From the NCBI GenBank assembly GCA_009617715.1, contig VTFK01000189.1, positions 434,001-498,000 of the forward strand: DNA of 64,000 bases, written 5' to 3'. The notes below the pieces were generated by a model. That model saw nothing but the letters and a program-made list of their open reading frames with translations. It was not told where the DNA came from and did not search any database. The position numbers and the translations under genes were made by a program. This document shows, one piece after another, positions 1 to 10,170 of this stretch. The DNA comes from Plectrocnemia conspersa. Its lineage: Eukaryota; Arthropoda; Insecta; Trichoptera; Polycentropodidae. Numbering within the stretch: position 1 is the stretch's first letter; each line of letters starts with the position of its first letter.

Positions 1-234
1 TTTTTAATGCGACGGATATTTAAATCCTCAGCTACCTTGTGACTTGATCTGTTAAAACGTTTTTACAGTGGTGTCCCAATTTAACAAAGAAAGCCATTTT
101 TCAGAGACAATTAAAACGCTTCATCACAAGCTGAGCTGGCTTTTTTATGATTCAATAGAATGTGTTAATTCCTATTATTTGAAATAAAGGAGTGTTTTTT
201 TTATGATAATCACCACTTCTAAAAAACATTAATG
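1..234. other. AT-rich flank, no gene
   Basis: No coding signal, RNA gene or clear repeat boundary is visible. If the tRNA-like head just downstream (minus strand) belongs to a SINE, this stretch would be where its body and tail lie. The wording here does not match the region after the second tRNA-like copy, so that remains unproven. Confidence 0.4.
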
Positions 235-310
235 TTCATATGGGATTCGAACCTAGATCTTTTCAGTATAAATCACCGATTTTGTGAACTAAAAAATTGT
301 TATAGACCAG
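235..310 (-). repeat. tRNA-derived SINE head or tRNA relic
   Basis: Read on the minus strand, the segment contains an exact RNA polymerase III B-box word, GGTTCGAATCC, at 243-253. It is preceded by AAAAGATCTA and, about 30 bases upstream, by CAAAATCGGTG. The same skeleton (AAATCG, TG, AAAAGA, C, AGGTT, GAATC) is shared with the plus-strand copy near 720, so the two are probably copies of one family. The A box is poorly preserved and no cloverleaf can be folded by eye, so this is not a functional tRNA gene. The 72-codon open frame over this segment (232-450, plus) is a chance frame. Confidence 0.45.
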
Positions 311-717
311 CAAATTTTAATTTATTTTATTGTATGTATATTTATTTTAATAATATAAAAAATGACTTAGTGTTAATGTTAAATTTAGGCGAGGACATTC
401 TTAATTTGGAAACACTATATATAGACGATTATTTACGGCTGTTTTTTTAAATAGCATTCCATATATAAATATGACGCTATTACGAGAAAATATCTGCACT
501 TCAATTGATAAGCAATGGTTAAATTGAGCAAATTTTTTTTTTTTTTATCTATAATACATACTTTTTATACAGAATTTTAAAAAAAAGCATAGAAATATAT
601 AGCTTTATTAAAAACGTATTATTTCTAAAAAATATTTACATTATAGAGGAGCAAATTGATTTAATACCGTTTAGATACAAAAAAAATCGCTATGAATACT
701 TTTTCAATTACCAGATT

Positions 718-790
718 GATAGATGAGTGGTATAAATCGCTGGCTATTGACCTAAAAGACCAAGGTTTGAATCTATATAGAAGTGTTTTT
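718..790 (+). repeat. tRNA-derived SINE head
   Basis: An A-box-like word, TAGATGAGTGG (720-730), is followed 33 bases later by a B-box-like word, GGTTTGAATCT (764-774). This is the spacing of an internal Pol III promoter. Between them the sequence ATAAATCGCTGGCTATTGAC resembles a tRNA anticodon arm but does not pair cleanly. The stretch shares its core with the minus-strand copy near 242. It is most likely the 5' head of an old tRNA-derived SINE. The body downstream is too diverged to delimit. Confidence 0.5.
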
Positions 791-1379
791 TTAATTAGTG
801 TATAATATAAAATAATAATTCCAATCTGACCTATATTTTAGTGATTATTAATTAAAATAGAGCAAGGTAGTACATATTAGGTATTGAAAATTCTTTAGTA
901 CATGAGCCTTAGAGACATGAGCTTAAGAATATTCTTAGAATATTCAACAAAAAAAGTCGATATATTGTTGTTAATGAATCAATTATAAGAATAGTATCTG
1001 CTACAATTCTACATAATCACATTTATGAATAATGTGATTTGACTGATACTATAATATAAAAACTTTATACATGAGATTTCTTTGAAAATATTATACGTTT
1101 GCAGTATATTTAAAAAAATTAAATTATGTTCCTAATTTATGTTTATATTATACATATTATTAAATAAAAAATAAGTTTTATTTTATAAGCTCGAATACGT
1201 GAGTCCAGTAGCAAAATGTTCTAAAAGAATTTTAGTTTGGAGCAAATACGAGTTTGAAGTAAAAACAAAAAATAAACAACGGTGTGTTTAGTCGCAAAGT
1301 TTAGACTATTTTAAATTTTTGCTTCAAATTTTAAGCAGCACTGCAAAATAAGACTAAAAAATACGGAATAGGGTGAAGG
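791..1379. other. AT-rich spacer, nothing recognised
   Basis: Dominated by A/T runs with stops in all frames. I see no repeat ends, RNA gene or coding signal. Confidence 0.45.
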
Positions 1380-1640
1380 TACTAGAAGTGCAAACACAAA
1401 CACAAACATCATTCTGGGGCTAGATGCAATGTAGCACCTGAGGCTAAAGTGCGAGAGTGAATTAAAAAATGTGCAGCCTTTCGTACAAAGCTCGGCTTTG
1501 AACAAAATATTTTTTGTGATGTTTATGTGCACTTTACGCTTTTTATTGTCTGACGAAGAGTGTAAAGCTGCTACGGTGTAGGAGCTTTCCCCACGCGTAA
1601 TTTTCAAGGGAAACATTTTCACGAACTGTCACGTAATTTA
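1380..1640. other. GC-richer island 1
   Basis: Base composition rises visibly. A 103-codon frame is open on the minus strand (1311-1622), but it has low-complexity hydrophobic content and matches no family I know, so I do not call it a gene. The island holds a short hairpin, CAAAGC-TCG-GCTTTG, near 1485-1500, and repeated CAAACA words near 1395. Likely noncoding; constraint is untested. Confidence 0.35.
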
Positions 1641-2299
1641 TATGCTTTCATCGCCGATGCTCAATTGTATATTTTGTATTATTTAAATTATTAAATATAA
1701 AATTTTACTGCAATTTCATAGAGTTTAACACATAAAAAGTGACAGTTTTAATCTCCAAGATTTTGATTACCGTCGCGAATGAGCTTAACATTCGCAATGC
1801 AAATTTTACGCCTCATGCGCTAGAAATCCTCTCTTATACACAGTGACACTAAAAAGTTTTTTGTTATTCTTTTATACTCTTTCATGCCAACACCCCGACG
1901 CAATAAACTGACTGAGATAATAGTATAACTTTGTTTTATTTTATATAGAGCGATACTAATTAAATACAGCTAAGAAATTTATGGGTTCAGATACGAATAC
2001 ATTGTAGATTTAAATTATTCACGGAATTTACGATCTTCAAAGAAATAGAGCAAGAAAATGCATTTTATTTACAATAAGGGAAGATAATAGTTGCTCTTTT
2101 ATTAATATATTAAGAACATAAAATGTTATCTATTAATTTGAAGGTTGTTATATCGCATTGTCTATATTCGGCAATTTTTTAGATTATTATTTTTCCTAGT
2201 CGCTTCTAGCAAACATACCTTGTTTTTATTGTATCATATATTTGTATACAGAATGTATACAATCGACTTTTTTTCCATATTAGACACAATGCAAACTTT
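1641..2299. other. AT-rich spacer with small island
   Basis: Mostly AT-rich. A short richer patch near 1765-1830 carries GTCGCGAATGAG and ATTCGCAATGCAAAT, the latter containing an octamer-like ATGCAAAT. No gene is seen. Confidence 0.35.
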
Positions 2300-2800
2300 T
2301 TGTAAATTAGCGCTCTCTCTTTGTGCGAGCGGAGGTCCCGTTTCTCGACAGGGCCGCATTCGGCGTCGTTCCAATGCCGTTTCGAAGATTTACATACTTT
2401 CAATGAAAATTTGATTTTGTAATGCGATTTCCTGTAATTTGTACGGTTTATTGCCGGCGCCGCGCTCCGAATGGGAAATCATTTTCGGTCGAAAACGAGA
2501 TCGAACAAAAGATACGCACGCTCCAATGCAAAAGCAACAACCCTCGAGGGCCCAAAGACTTTCTCACCCTTCCGCACGGTTGAATAATTCAAACTATTCA
2601 TTCGCTTTCTCTTTAAGGTGCTACGTAATACAATGTAATATTTTCACGCACACAAAAAAAAACATGTGGTTCCAGAGCGACGCGCGTGACGCTATTTAAA
2701 TCTGCGACAATGGGGTTCGCAAATGACCCACAATGAATTCGTAATAAAATAATAAATAACACAAACCTCGTGCTTCGCATACACATGTACAACATACCTA
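2300..2800. other. GC-richer island 2
   Basis: A GC-rich block containing GCCGGCGCCGCG near 2453-2464 and the perfect 10-base palindrome CCCTCGAGGG at 2541-2550. Short frames on both strands (2145-2414 and 2439-2699 plus; 2206-2403 and 2613-2807 minus) overlap each other with no splice-supported structure or recognisable domain. Best read as a candidate conserved noncoding element. Confidence 0.35.
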
Positions 2801-4489
2801 TGTCCATTACTTATTACCGTTCTTATCTAAATTTATGATGTATTTAAAAAAATGTTTCTATTTTCTGGGCTTAATTTTTACCCCGTCAGATTTTAATCGG
2901 TCGCTTTACATGAAATACAACGCTTAATTTGTGCTGTTAAATTAATTCGATAGAGTAAATATGTTTCTTTTGTGTTTTAATTTACTGATAGAGTTTTAAG
3001 TTTATATTGATTTAGTTTTTATACGCCTAATAGCTAAATACCATGTACAGAACTAAAATGACTCAATTATGTCATTACAACTACATTTCCAGATTTTTAA
3101 TGTGACTTACTTTCTAACCAGTAGCAAAAATACCGCTTTGGAAAACAACAACGATAATTATATTTAATTAATAAATATTTTGAAAAACAGAACAATTTTT
3201 ATATTGAGAGGTAACAGATTCTTAAAAATAAATCTGTTCTAAATCGAAAATTCACGGAAAAATAGCACTTGAAACCTGTTAAGATAATTTAAATAACTTG
3301 TCACTCAATTATAATTTATTTGATTTTTATATAATATATTAGCATATTTCTGTTATTGCCGGGACATTTTTTAAATATTAACTAATATAAAAAAACTTGA
3401 AAGTATATTATATGAATCTCTTGTAAAAATCATCTAACCTTTTAAACGCAAGCGACTTTTTAACGTGTCACCTGTTATTTCTATTCAAGCGTTAGGATTT
3501 CTTTCTAAAAATAAATATAAAATACTTAGTTTACTGATAAAATAAGCTAGTAAATAATTTTTATTAATTAAAAAAAAATTGTAAAGAATTCGTTAATTTG
3601 TTTTAAAAAATTAATTTGTTTAGGAAAATAAATAAGTGAACCCCTGAAAACCCATCTTACTAGAAAATTTTCGGTGAAAATTTTGCTCTCGCGAAACTTT
3701 TTTGTTTTTTATAATTTGTATAAATATACATAGTATTTTTTCAAAATATTTTTAATAAAAAATTAAATTATTTAACTATTTATCTAATATATTTTTTCAA
3801 ATTAACATACATTGAAATATGTTTCATTGTGAATATTAAAGTATTTATTTGTTTGTTGTCCGATTTGTAAACGTTTGAGAACTATTTGTCTACAAAAAGG
3901 GTAACATGCGTAAAATTGTTAGTTGCATTATTAATTTTGAAATCCAAAAATTAAGAGATGTGTAATTTAATTGCTATTTTTAACGAAACATATTATTAAA
4001 AAACAATGATTTTACAAAATAATACGCGAAATATCAATTAAAAATATTTTTTTCAAATCTATAGATACCCAAATTTAGTTTGAAATTTATACTTGTGATG
4101 AATATAAAGCAAATTAAGAAAAATAAGAGCAATGTTCCGTGAGAGCAATAGTCACCGAACCGATTTTCGTTGCATGGCTAAGTGCACAATTTATATAATT
4201 ATTTTTTTAAAATACAGATATCCCAAAACAAAATTGCATTGTGCGTTTTCAAAAATTAAAAACTTAAGACTTTTATACTTCGTGTTATTAAAATACATAA
4301 ATAATAAAAAAATATACAGACACAAAAAAACAACGAATGGCCAAAATGAAAAACAGTTTCCTAAGATAAAAATTAAAAATGTACTACGTTACGCGGGTTT
4401 TTTGGTCGTTTTTTTGACAATATGCAATACTAAAAAACAATTTTGAAACATAACTCACTACTATTAAACATATGTTTTTATAAAAGCAT
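2801..4489. other. AT-rich spacer, nothing recognised
   Basis: A long AT-rich stretch. The 104-codon frame at 4132-4446 (plus) is Lys/Ile/Asn-rich, as expected of random AT-rich DNA, and resembles nothing I know. No terminal repeats or RNA genes are seen. Confidence 0.45.
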
Positions 4490-5165
4490 ACATTACGTTA
4501 TTTTATATAAATATCTGTACCTCGCAAAAGAATCTATTTTTTTAATGTTTTCTTCAAACCATAAATTTGTCAAGAATATTTATGAAATAAATACATTCTC
4601 TTTATTTTAAGTTATGGTTTAACAACATTTTAACTAATTTTATAACATTAGGTTGCTAATCATAGTTAATATCTTCATACTTTTTTTATTTATAACAAAA
4701 AAAGTTTGTAAAGAAAAATGCGAATTTGTAAAGAAAATTTATAAATATGGTTTTTATTTAATATATCTCAATAATGACGATATACTTTAGTAAATAATAA
4801 AAATTATATACATTTACGTACTTTTATATAAATATCATATGATAAAGAGAGGGGGTAAAAAAACTTTGTAAATAACAATAAAATAAGTTTTAAGTGCTTT
4901 TTTTCATAACATAAATTTGTAAAGAAAATTTAAAATAAAAAAATCTATATTTCACATAATTTTACAATAGGGTTTACCAACAGATATTTGTCTAATTTTA
5001 TAATATTAAGCCCTTTACCTACGTTATGACCTTAATTTATTGCTAGTTTTATTTATGACAAAATCTCTCTGTGCATTTGTGAAGAAAATTTATAAATATT
5101 GTCTTTGTCTATGATCTTTTTAATAATGACGTTATACTTAAATAAATAGAAAAAATATAAATACC
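4490..5165. repeat. ~350-bp diverged tandem dimer
   Basis: Two diverged copies of a unit of about 350 bp lie head to tail. Matching landmarks are CATAAATTTGT at 4560 and 4910, AATTTTATAA near 4635 and 4991, TTTGTAAAGAAAATTTATAAA against TTTGTGAAGAAAATTTATAAA near 4725 and 5077, and ATAATGACG at 4771 and 5123. The constant offset of 350 to 356 bases shows a tandem duplication rather than chance AT similarity. It could be a two-unit piece of a satellite or a local duplication; no third copy was recognised nearby. Confidence 0.6.
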
Positions 5166-5934
5166 CACACAAAAAAGAAAAGGATTATGTTAGGTTAGCA
5201 GGTTTTTGTTTAAATATAGTAAAAAACTAAAAATTATTTGTCTATATAATATATAAAAAAATAAATTAGCTTAAAAATAGTTTTTAAAAAATTAGCTCAG
5301 TTTTTTTATCACATGTATACGCAACTTTACAAAAATTTTATTTAAACAATAAGAAAAAATAAATGACATAGGATTTATTAAATATAGTTGCACAATATTT
5401 AGTAAGTCGAAATATATACATACTAAAAAATGACAGGGAGGGGTAGTTAAGGACTTGTCTTTTGACTGCTGTGAGTGTACTAGAAAAAATTGTGATAAAA
5501 ACTTTTTAGAATTTTAAGATAAAAAGTGTTGCTATTCATTAATAAAATTTTGAGACTAATGTTGCCAATTTAATATCATATATACCTACAAGTTTCCTAT
5601 TTAAGTGAATTTAAGATTTAAATATCTCTAGATCATAAGCCAGATTGGTCGTTTTGACTGTAATCAACTTTTAAAATATTTTGTAAAATGTATTTAAAGA
5701 ACGAAAAAATCTCAGATATAGCTAGATTATTTTTAACCTTTATTAAGACGTTAGCAATGTAAAAATAGCATACCTACATGTAAATAATTGCATTAGTTTA
5801 TATAATTAGAAGTTTATCTCGTATTTAAGTATAAAAGGTAATAAAATAGATGATGTAGCAAAGTAGCAAACCTATGTATTTTATGCTCTTTATCTTTATT
5901 ACATTAATATATAATTATGTAACTTAATTATGGT
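5166..5934. other. AT-rich spacer, nothing recognised
   Basis: AT-rich throughout with no open frame, RNA gene or element boundary that I can support. Confidence 0.45.
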
Positions 5935-6640
5935 GCTATTGCGCCATATCGTGATATCCCAATGGCTTATTCACAAGCGAACAAATTACAAAGGGAAAAA
6001 TATCCAAGAAGGCAGTTTTCTTAAATCTTCGCCATTCTCCCCCGATGAATGTTTGATGTCGTAAAATAAGCGTTCGCGCCCGGAGAATCCCCGCGGACTT
6101 ATCCGCAAAATGGCCCGTTTCGGAGCTCCGGGACTTCCTGGTATCCTGGTCTTGGAGTGCACAAAGGACCCTTTCATCGTCCAAGGTGTGCCGGTGGAAT
6201 CCTTTGATTGCGGCGCCCGAGGCGTGATGAATTGCTTCATTATTTATCGACTGACTCGCCTCTGGGCTCTGGCTGCTGTATTCAATTAAACGTTTCTCCG
6301 GACTTATCCTCGTGCTATTTCTTCTTCTTTGTGGTTAATGTTGAAATTCGCGTTAGTCCTTCCTTTTTCCGCTCGGCTTGACCTGTGGCTCGAGCTTATA
6401 ATGAAAATTAACGTAGGCTCCTGTCGGCGGGGATTAGACGAGGTTAAAACTTTCGGCCACATTGTAAAATCATTAGATGGGATTTTGGTACTGTATAACA
6501 AGCTCGAAGGGAGAGGCGATAGTTTTAACTTGTTTAAAATAGACTTGAGGTATTCGAAAAGTAAAGATACAAGGCTAGTTAAAGTTAATGCGATTTATAT
6601 TCTCGGCTGGCAACTGCCGTTTTCACTAGCCTTTGTGACG
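5935..6640. other. GC-richer island 3 (candidate CNE)
   Basis: One of the longest islands. Frames are open on both strands at once (minus 5936-6184 and 5986-6240; plus 6329-6646; minus 6304-6501). That is what GC-richer noncoding DNA gives, and none resembles a known protein. Motif words include CCTTTGATT at 6201-6209, a close match to the TCF/Pangolin core, CACAAAGGAC near 6160, and two ACTTATCC words near 6096 and 6301. These are suggestive only. No splice-flanked exon was found. Confidence 0.35.
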
Positions 6641-7064
6641 GGGTAGATTTTCTTAGTATTGGTTCATTTGAAGAGAATATTTTTGTTAAATGTTCAGCAA
6701 GTCTTTTGACAGCTTGTGTTGCTTTCCATATTATCTGTATGTCAATCGTTGATGCGCCAACTAAAGCTATTCATTGATTTTTCCGTATTTCTTCATTTAA
6801 TTTTTTAACATTTTTTTGAATTTAGTTTTAATGAGTGGTGTATAATCATTTTTACTGACAAGAGCAAATTTTTTTTTCGACAAAATGATGCCCTGATATT
6901 TATTCTAGTCTTAAAAATTGTGAGATGCTCCAAGTATTGCCAAGATATAATTCAATGCAATTCGGACATGAAAAAGTTGCTTTATTTAAAGCATTTATTT
7001 TTTTATTTTTGCACTTAGTGCACATTTTATTTATAGTATTCAAACCTATCTGTTAAAATTGGGT
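6641..7064. other. AT-rich spacer, nothing recognised
   Basis: Moderately to strongly AT-rich. No coding or repeat structure can be supported. Confidence 0.4.
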
Positions 7065-7395
7065 ACACATGTATGTGTGCGATTTACCTAAGCATGAAAG
7101 ATGCAAACATAAGCGTGATTAACGTCGGCGTTTTCCCGTCGCGATTTACAACGCGACGCCTTTACGCACAAAAGGAAATATGTTTATTTTGGGGGCCCGT
7201 AGAAATATGTATGTTCTTTGGCAAAATAAATACGCGTCTCGGTTGAATGTTTCCCATGAAAAACGAGTTTTCCGTCCGCCGTTTGGAAATGTTTCCGAAT
7301 GGAAAAGCTTTTGGCGCAGTATCGTGAAAAGTAACGCCCCACGTCCAAGAAATTGAAACGATGTTACAAATTTTTAAAACGTCCACACTGAACCA
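7065..7395. other. GC-richer island 4 with inverted repeat
   Basis: Contains the inverted repeat GTCGCG (7138-7143) / CGCGAC (7152-7157) with an 8-base spacer. It also carries GTTTTCCC and GTTTTCCG words near 7130 and 7268, and a run GGAAATGTTTCCGAATGGAAAA near 7285-7306 that is locally palindromic. These resemble Rel/NFAT or ETS half-sites but are not diagnostic. The 74-codon minus-strand frame (7162-7386) is not recognised. Confidence 0.35.
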
Positions 7396-8702
7396 TGAGT
7401 CTCCTTAATATCACATACATTTATTCATAGTTTGAGATAAATTATAAATCACATTTTTATATCTAAAATAAAAATGATAAAAAATAATAGTACACTGGGT
7501 TTTTAATTTATACAAGCATTAAAAACCCTATTACAAGATTTGAATGCCTTAGTCATTTACTGACTATTCCCGAATCGTTAAAAAAATGTTATGTAAGTAT
7601 AAGTAAGTAAATCCGTATTTGGATAGAACAAGAAATAAGTTGATTTCAATTAGGGTTAATCGCGCGTGATTTAATTAAGGAAACATTTCTAATATACACT
7701 TGTGTATCGTATTATAGCATTATATAAACACGGTGTAAAAATTAAAAGCCTCTAGGCCCATAAGGAAAAATCTCCTTAATTGGATATTAGCAGAAGGTTG
7801 TTTCTCTAACGATTTTATGTATAGCGTCTTTGCCGTCGTAACAATGAGCGTTACAACTTTTTTAATTATCTATTAAGGACAATGCAAATAAATTAAAATA
7901 TTAATTAGCCGAGGCGTGCCGTGAGATAAGATCTCAAAAAAAAAGGTTTGACGTGAAATTTAAAATAAAAAATCGTTTTCAATTAGTGTCAGAGTTCCTC
8001 CCGGCGTTAAAAAACAGAAATTATAAATTGTTTTAATATTATAAGATTTTAAATAAATATAACGAAAGATACACATTTTACATTTAGCAAAAATGTTTTA
8101 TTTTTAAAGTTAATTGTATATAATTTACACAGCATAGCTAAATATAATATTTTGGAATTATACCTTTAATTCAGATTTACTATGTACATATCAATGTAAA
8201 ATTAATACTAATTTCACTCTAGAAATAAATCACTTGGTAATGTCACTTTTATGCTAAAATAAGATCTAAAATTTAGATTATTTTCTTTGAACTTTTATAT
8301 AATATTTCCTAAAAGTGAAAATAAAAATAGACAACTACATTGTTATATTGGCTTATTGTGAAAATAGTTCTACTACATGTTCGTAGACGAATTAATTAAA
8401 ATTTTGTCTATGAATATAAAAGACAATAGTAAAAAATCTAGATCCTTAAAATTGATCCCCAAAATTCATTATTGTTGGCTTATGTCAATACATATTTTCA
8501 TATTAAATAATAAAAATTTATTACATTTTTCCCTCGTCAATACTATAACAGCTAAGATAAAAAATCTCTAGTAAGCTAACAATAAGTAATATTGTACAAA
8601 GTGTGTTACAAAATTTATAATAATGATTAATACTATCATAGATGAAAATCTTAATAGATTATATATTAAGAAGTACTAGATAAAAATCATCTATATAATT
8701 AT
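7396..8702. other. AT-rich spacer with weak island
   Basis: Mostly AT-rich. A weak richer patch near 7745-8010 includes AGGCCCATAAGG and GCCGAGGCGTGCCG. The 64-codon frame at 8377-8571 is a chance AT-rich frame. No repeats are delimited. Confidence 0.35.
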
Positions 8703-9420
8703 TATCCAGGTGCAGATTGCGACTTAGGTCACATTCTACTAGTTAAAAACATGAGGTTGATATTAAAAAAAAATATTATTAAAACCAAAAAATTAACTTT
8801 GCAAGAAATTCAAGAGTTTGGCAATGTTGTTAGAGATAAGGTGTCTCAGTTTAAATTAAATATAAAAAAGAACGCAAACACTTCTTGGAAACAGATCAAA
8901 AAAATCATCTACCACTAATAAAGCATCAGTAATAATAACTGAGAAAGACCAATATGGTTATGCAAATAGTTACCGAGAATTTAAGAGAAACTTTCGACAT
9001 GACAAGAACAAATAAATAAATTATATCTATGCCAAAATAAAGCAAATGCACATACAAAGCAAAAAAAATATGTATTTATAACAATAAAATTACGAGTCTC
9101 ATCTAAAACCATAGGTAATTGAATTCAGCTGAGAAAATCATATATTGGATATAATTAAAGTACAAAGGTAGGGAGAATATTGCTAAGAATTATACTTATC
9201 CAAAGAATTTTTGAACCAGATATCTCAACTGTAGAGATAAAGCTTTAAAAAAAACTGAATAGGAACAAATCCCCAGGTAGCGATGAATTTCCATAGGAAA
9301 TAATTTATGAACTTGGAGACAAGGGTATTGCCATCTTGATATATGCAACAAAATATGGAAAAGTGGGTTATTGCCTCAAGATTATTCCATTGCATAAAAA
9401 ATATAAATGTAAAATGTAAC
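8703..9420 (+). pseudogene. decayed RTE-type retrotransposon remnant
   Basis: Two separated segments read as pieces of a non-LTR retrotransposon polyprotein of the RTE type. At 8703-8919 one frame stays open for about 70 codons and begins with PGADCD, followed by LLV and a Lys-rich stretch. In insect RTE proteins a PGADC-SDH-LLV block ends the apurinic-like endonuclease; here the SDH is degraded to LGH. Near 9245-9400, after several stops, NKSPGSDEFP, then IIYELGD, KIWKSGLLPQD and PLHKK resemble the start of the reverse transcriptase domain. The catalytic Asp box is absent and frames are broken. Homology is from motif memory, not a search. Confidence 0.5.
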
Positions 9421-9957
9421 GTGACATGTCAATAAATTTATAATAAAATTTAATTTAATTTTAACAGTGAAAATAATATGCTTTACAAATTTTCAGGATG
9501 TCAGAATATAATTATCACAAGCACGATAGAGTATAATTCAGTGTCTATTGTTTAAAATACTTGGGTACAAATATCATGCTTTTCATTTTCTATCGTGTCT
9601 AGAAAATTGCGCAGTGATATGTGACTTTTTAATTGTCATTAAGAACCACTGTTTCATTATACTTGTATGTACTAGCCAAACATATTTATTAAATAAAGCG
9701 CATGTATGTCTTAGTAAAGCATAAATTAAATATTCAACAGCATGATCTGATTTGAGATTGTCTCTTAGGATTACCTTTAACTCTTTCATAAAAGTCCTTT
9801 TGATGAAGAGAGCTCGATACGAAAGCTCCGTTTCATCCATTCATTTTTTATCTACGTTTATAAAAATATTTTTTAACGGCCCCATATTTTAATTTTAACC
9901 CTTTCTAAGTAATATTAATTGAAAGCCATAAAAAAACACAATGTGTGTATATTGCAC
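9421..9957. other. spacer with unassigned 85-codon frame
   Basis: Contains an ATG-started frame of 85 codons on the minus strand (9583-9840). Its composition is mixed rather than Lys/Asn/Ile only (it begins MDETELSYRALF), but I recognise no domain. Intact splice sites or a promoter are not evident. It may be a piece of a decayed transposable element beside the RTE-like remnant. Confidence 0.25.
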
Positions 9958-10170
9958 CTATATGGGATGCATAAGCATCGCGGGGCTGAAAAAAAATTTC
10001 AAGGTCCAAAAACAGGACGCTACGTTTACACATCCCCAGGGGGATGATACTGGAATGACAGGGGTACAGGCGAGTTTCGCACCCTGAGAATTATGAATGG
10101 GATTATAAATTATCCAAGGGCATAACGCCCCCGCCAGGTGAGGCATTACACGCCACGCGGGATTTAAATC
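9958..10170. other. GC-richer island 5 with hairpin
   Basis: A compact island. It contains the perfect 7-bp hairpin CATCCCC-AG-GGGGATG (10031-10046) and GGATTATAAATTATCC (10100-10115), which is a near-palindromic pair of K50 homeodomain-type GGATTA/TTATCC half-sites. It also has an E-box, CAGGTG, near 10135. The 62-codon minus-strand frame across it is not recognised. Candidate regulatory element. Confidence 0.4.

Noticed and set aside
4132..4446. 104-codon AT-rich frame as a gene
   Set aside because: Lys/Ile/Asn/Tyr-biased content expected of random AT-rich sequence.
5936..6646. Overlapping 65-105 codon frames on both strands as possible genes
   Set aside because: Frames are open on both strands simultaneously, with no recognised domain, no splice structure and no consistent codon pattern. 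GC-richer noncoding DNA explains them.
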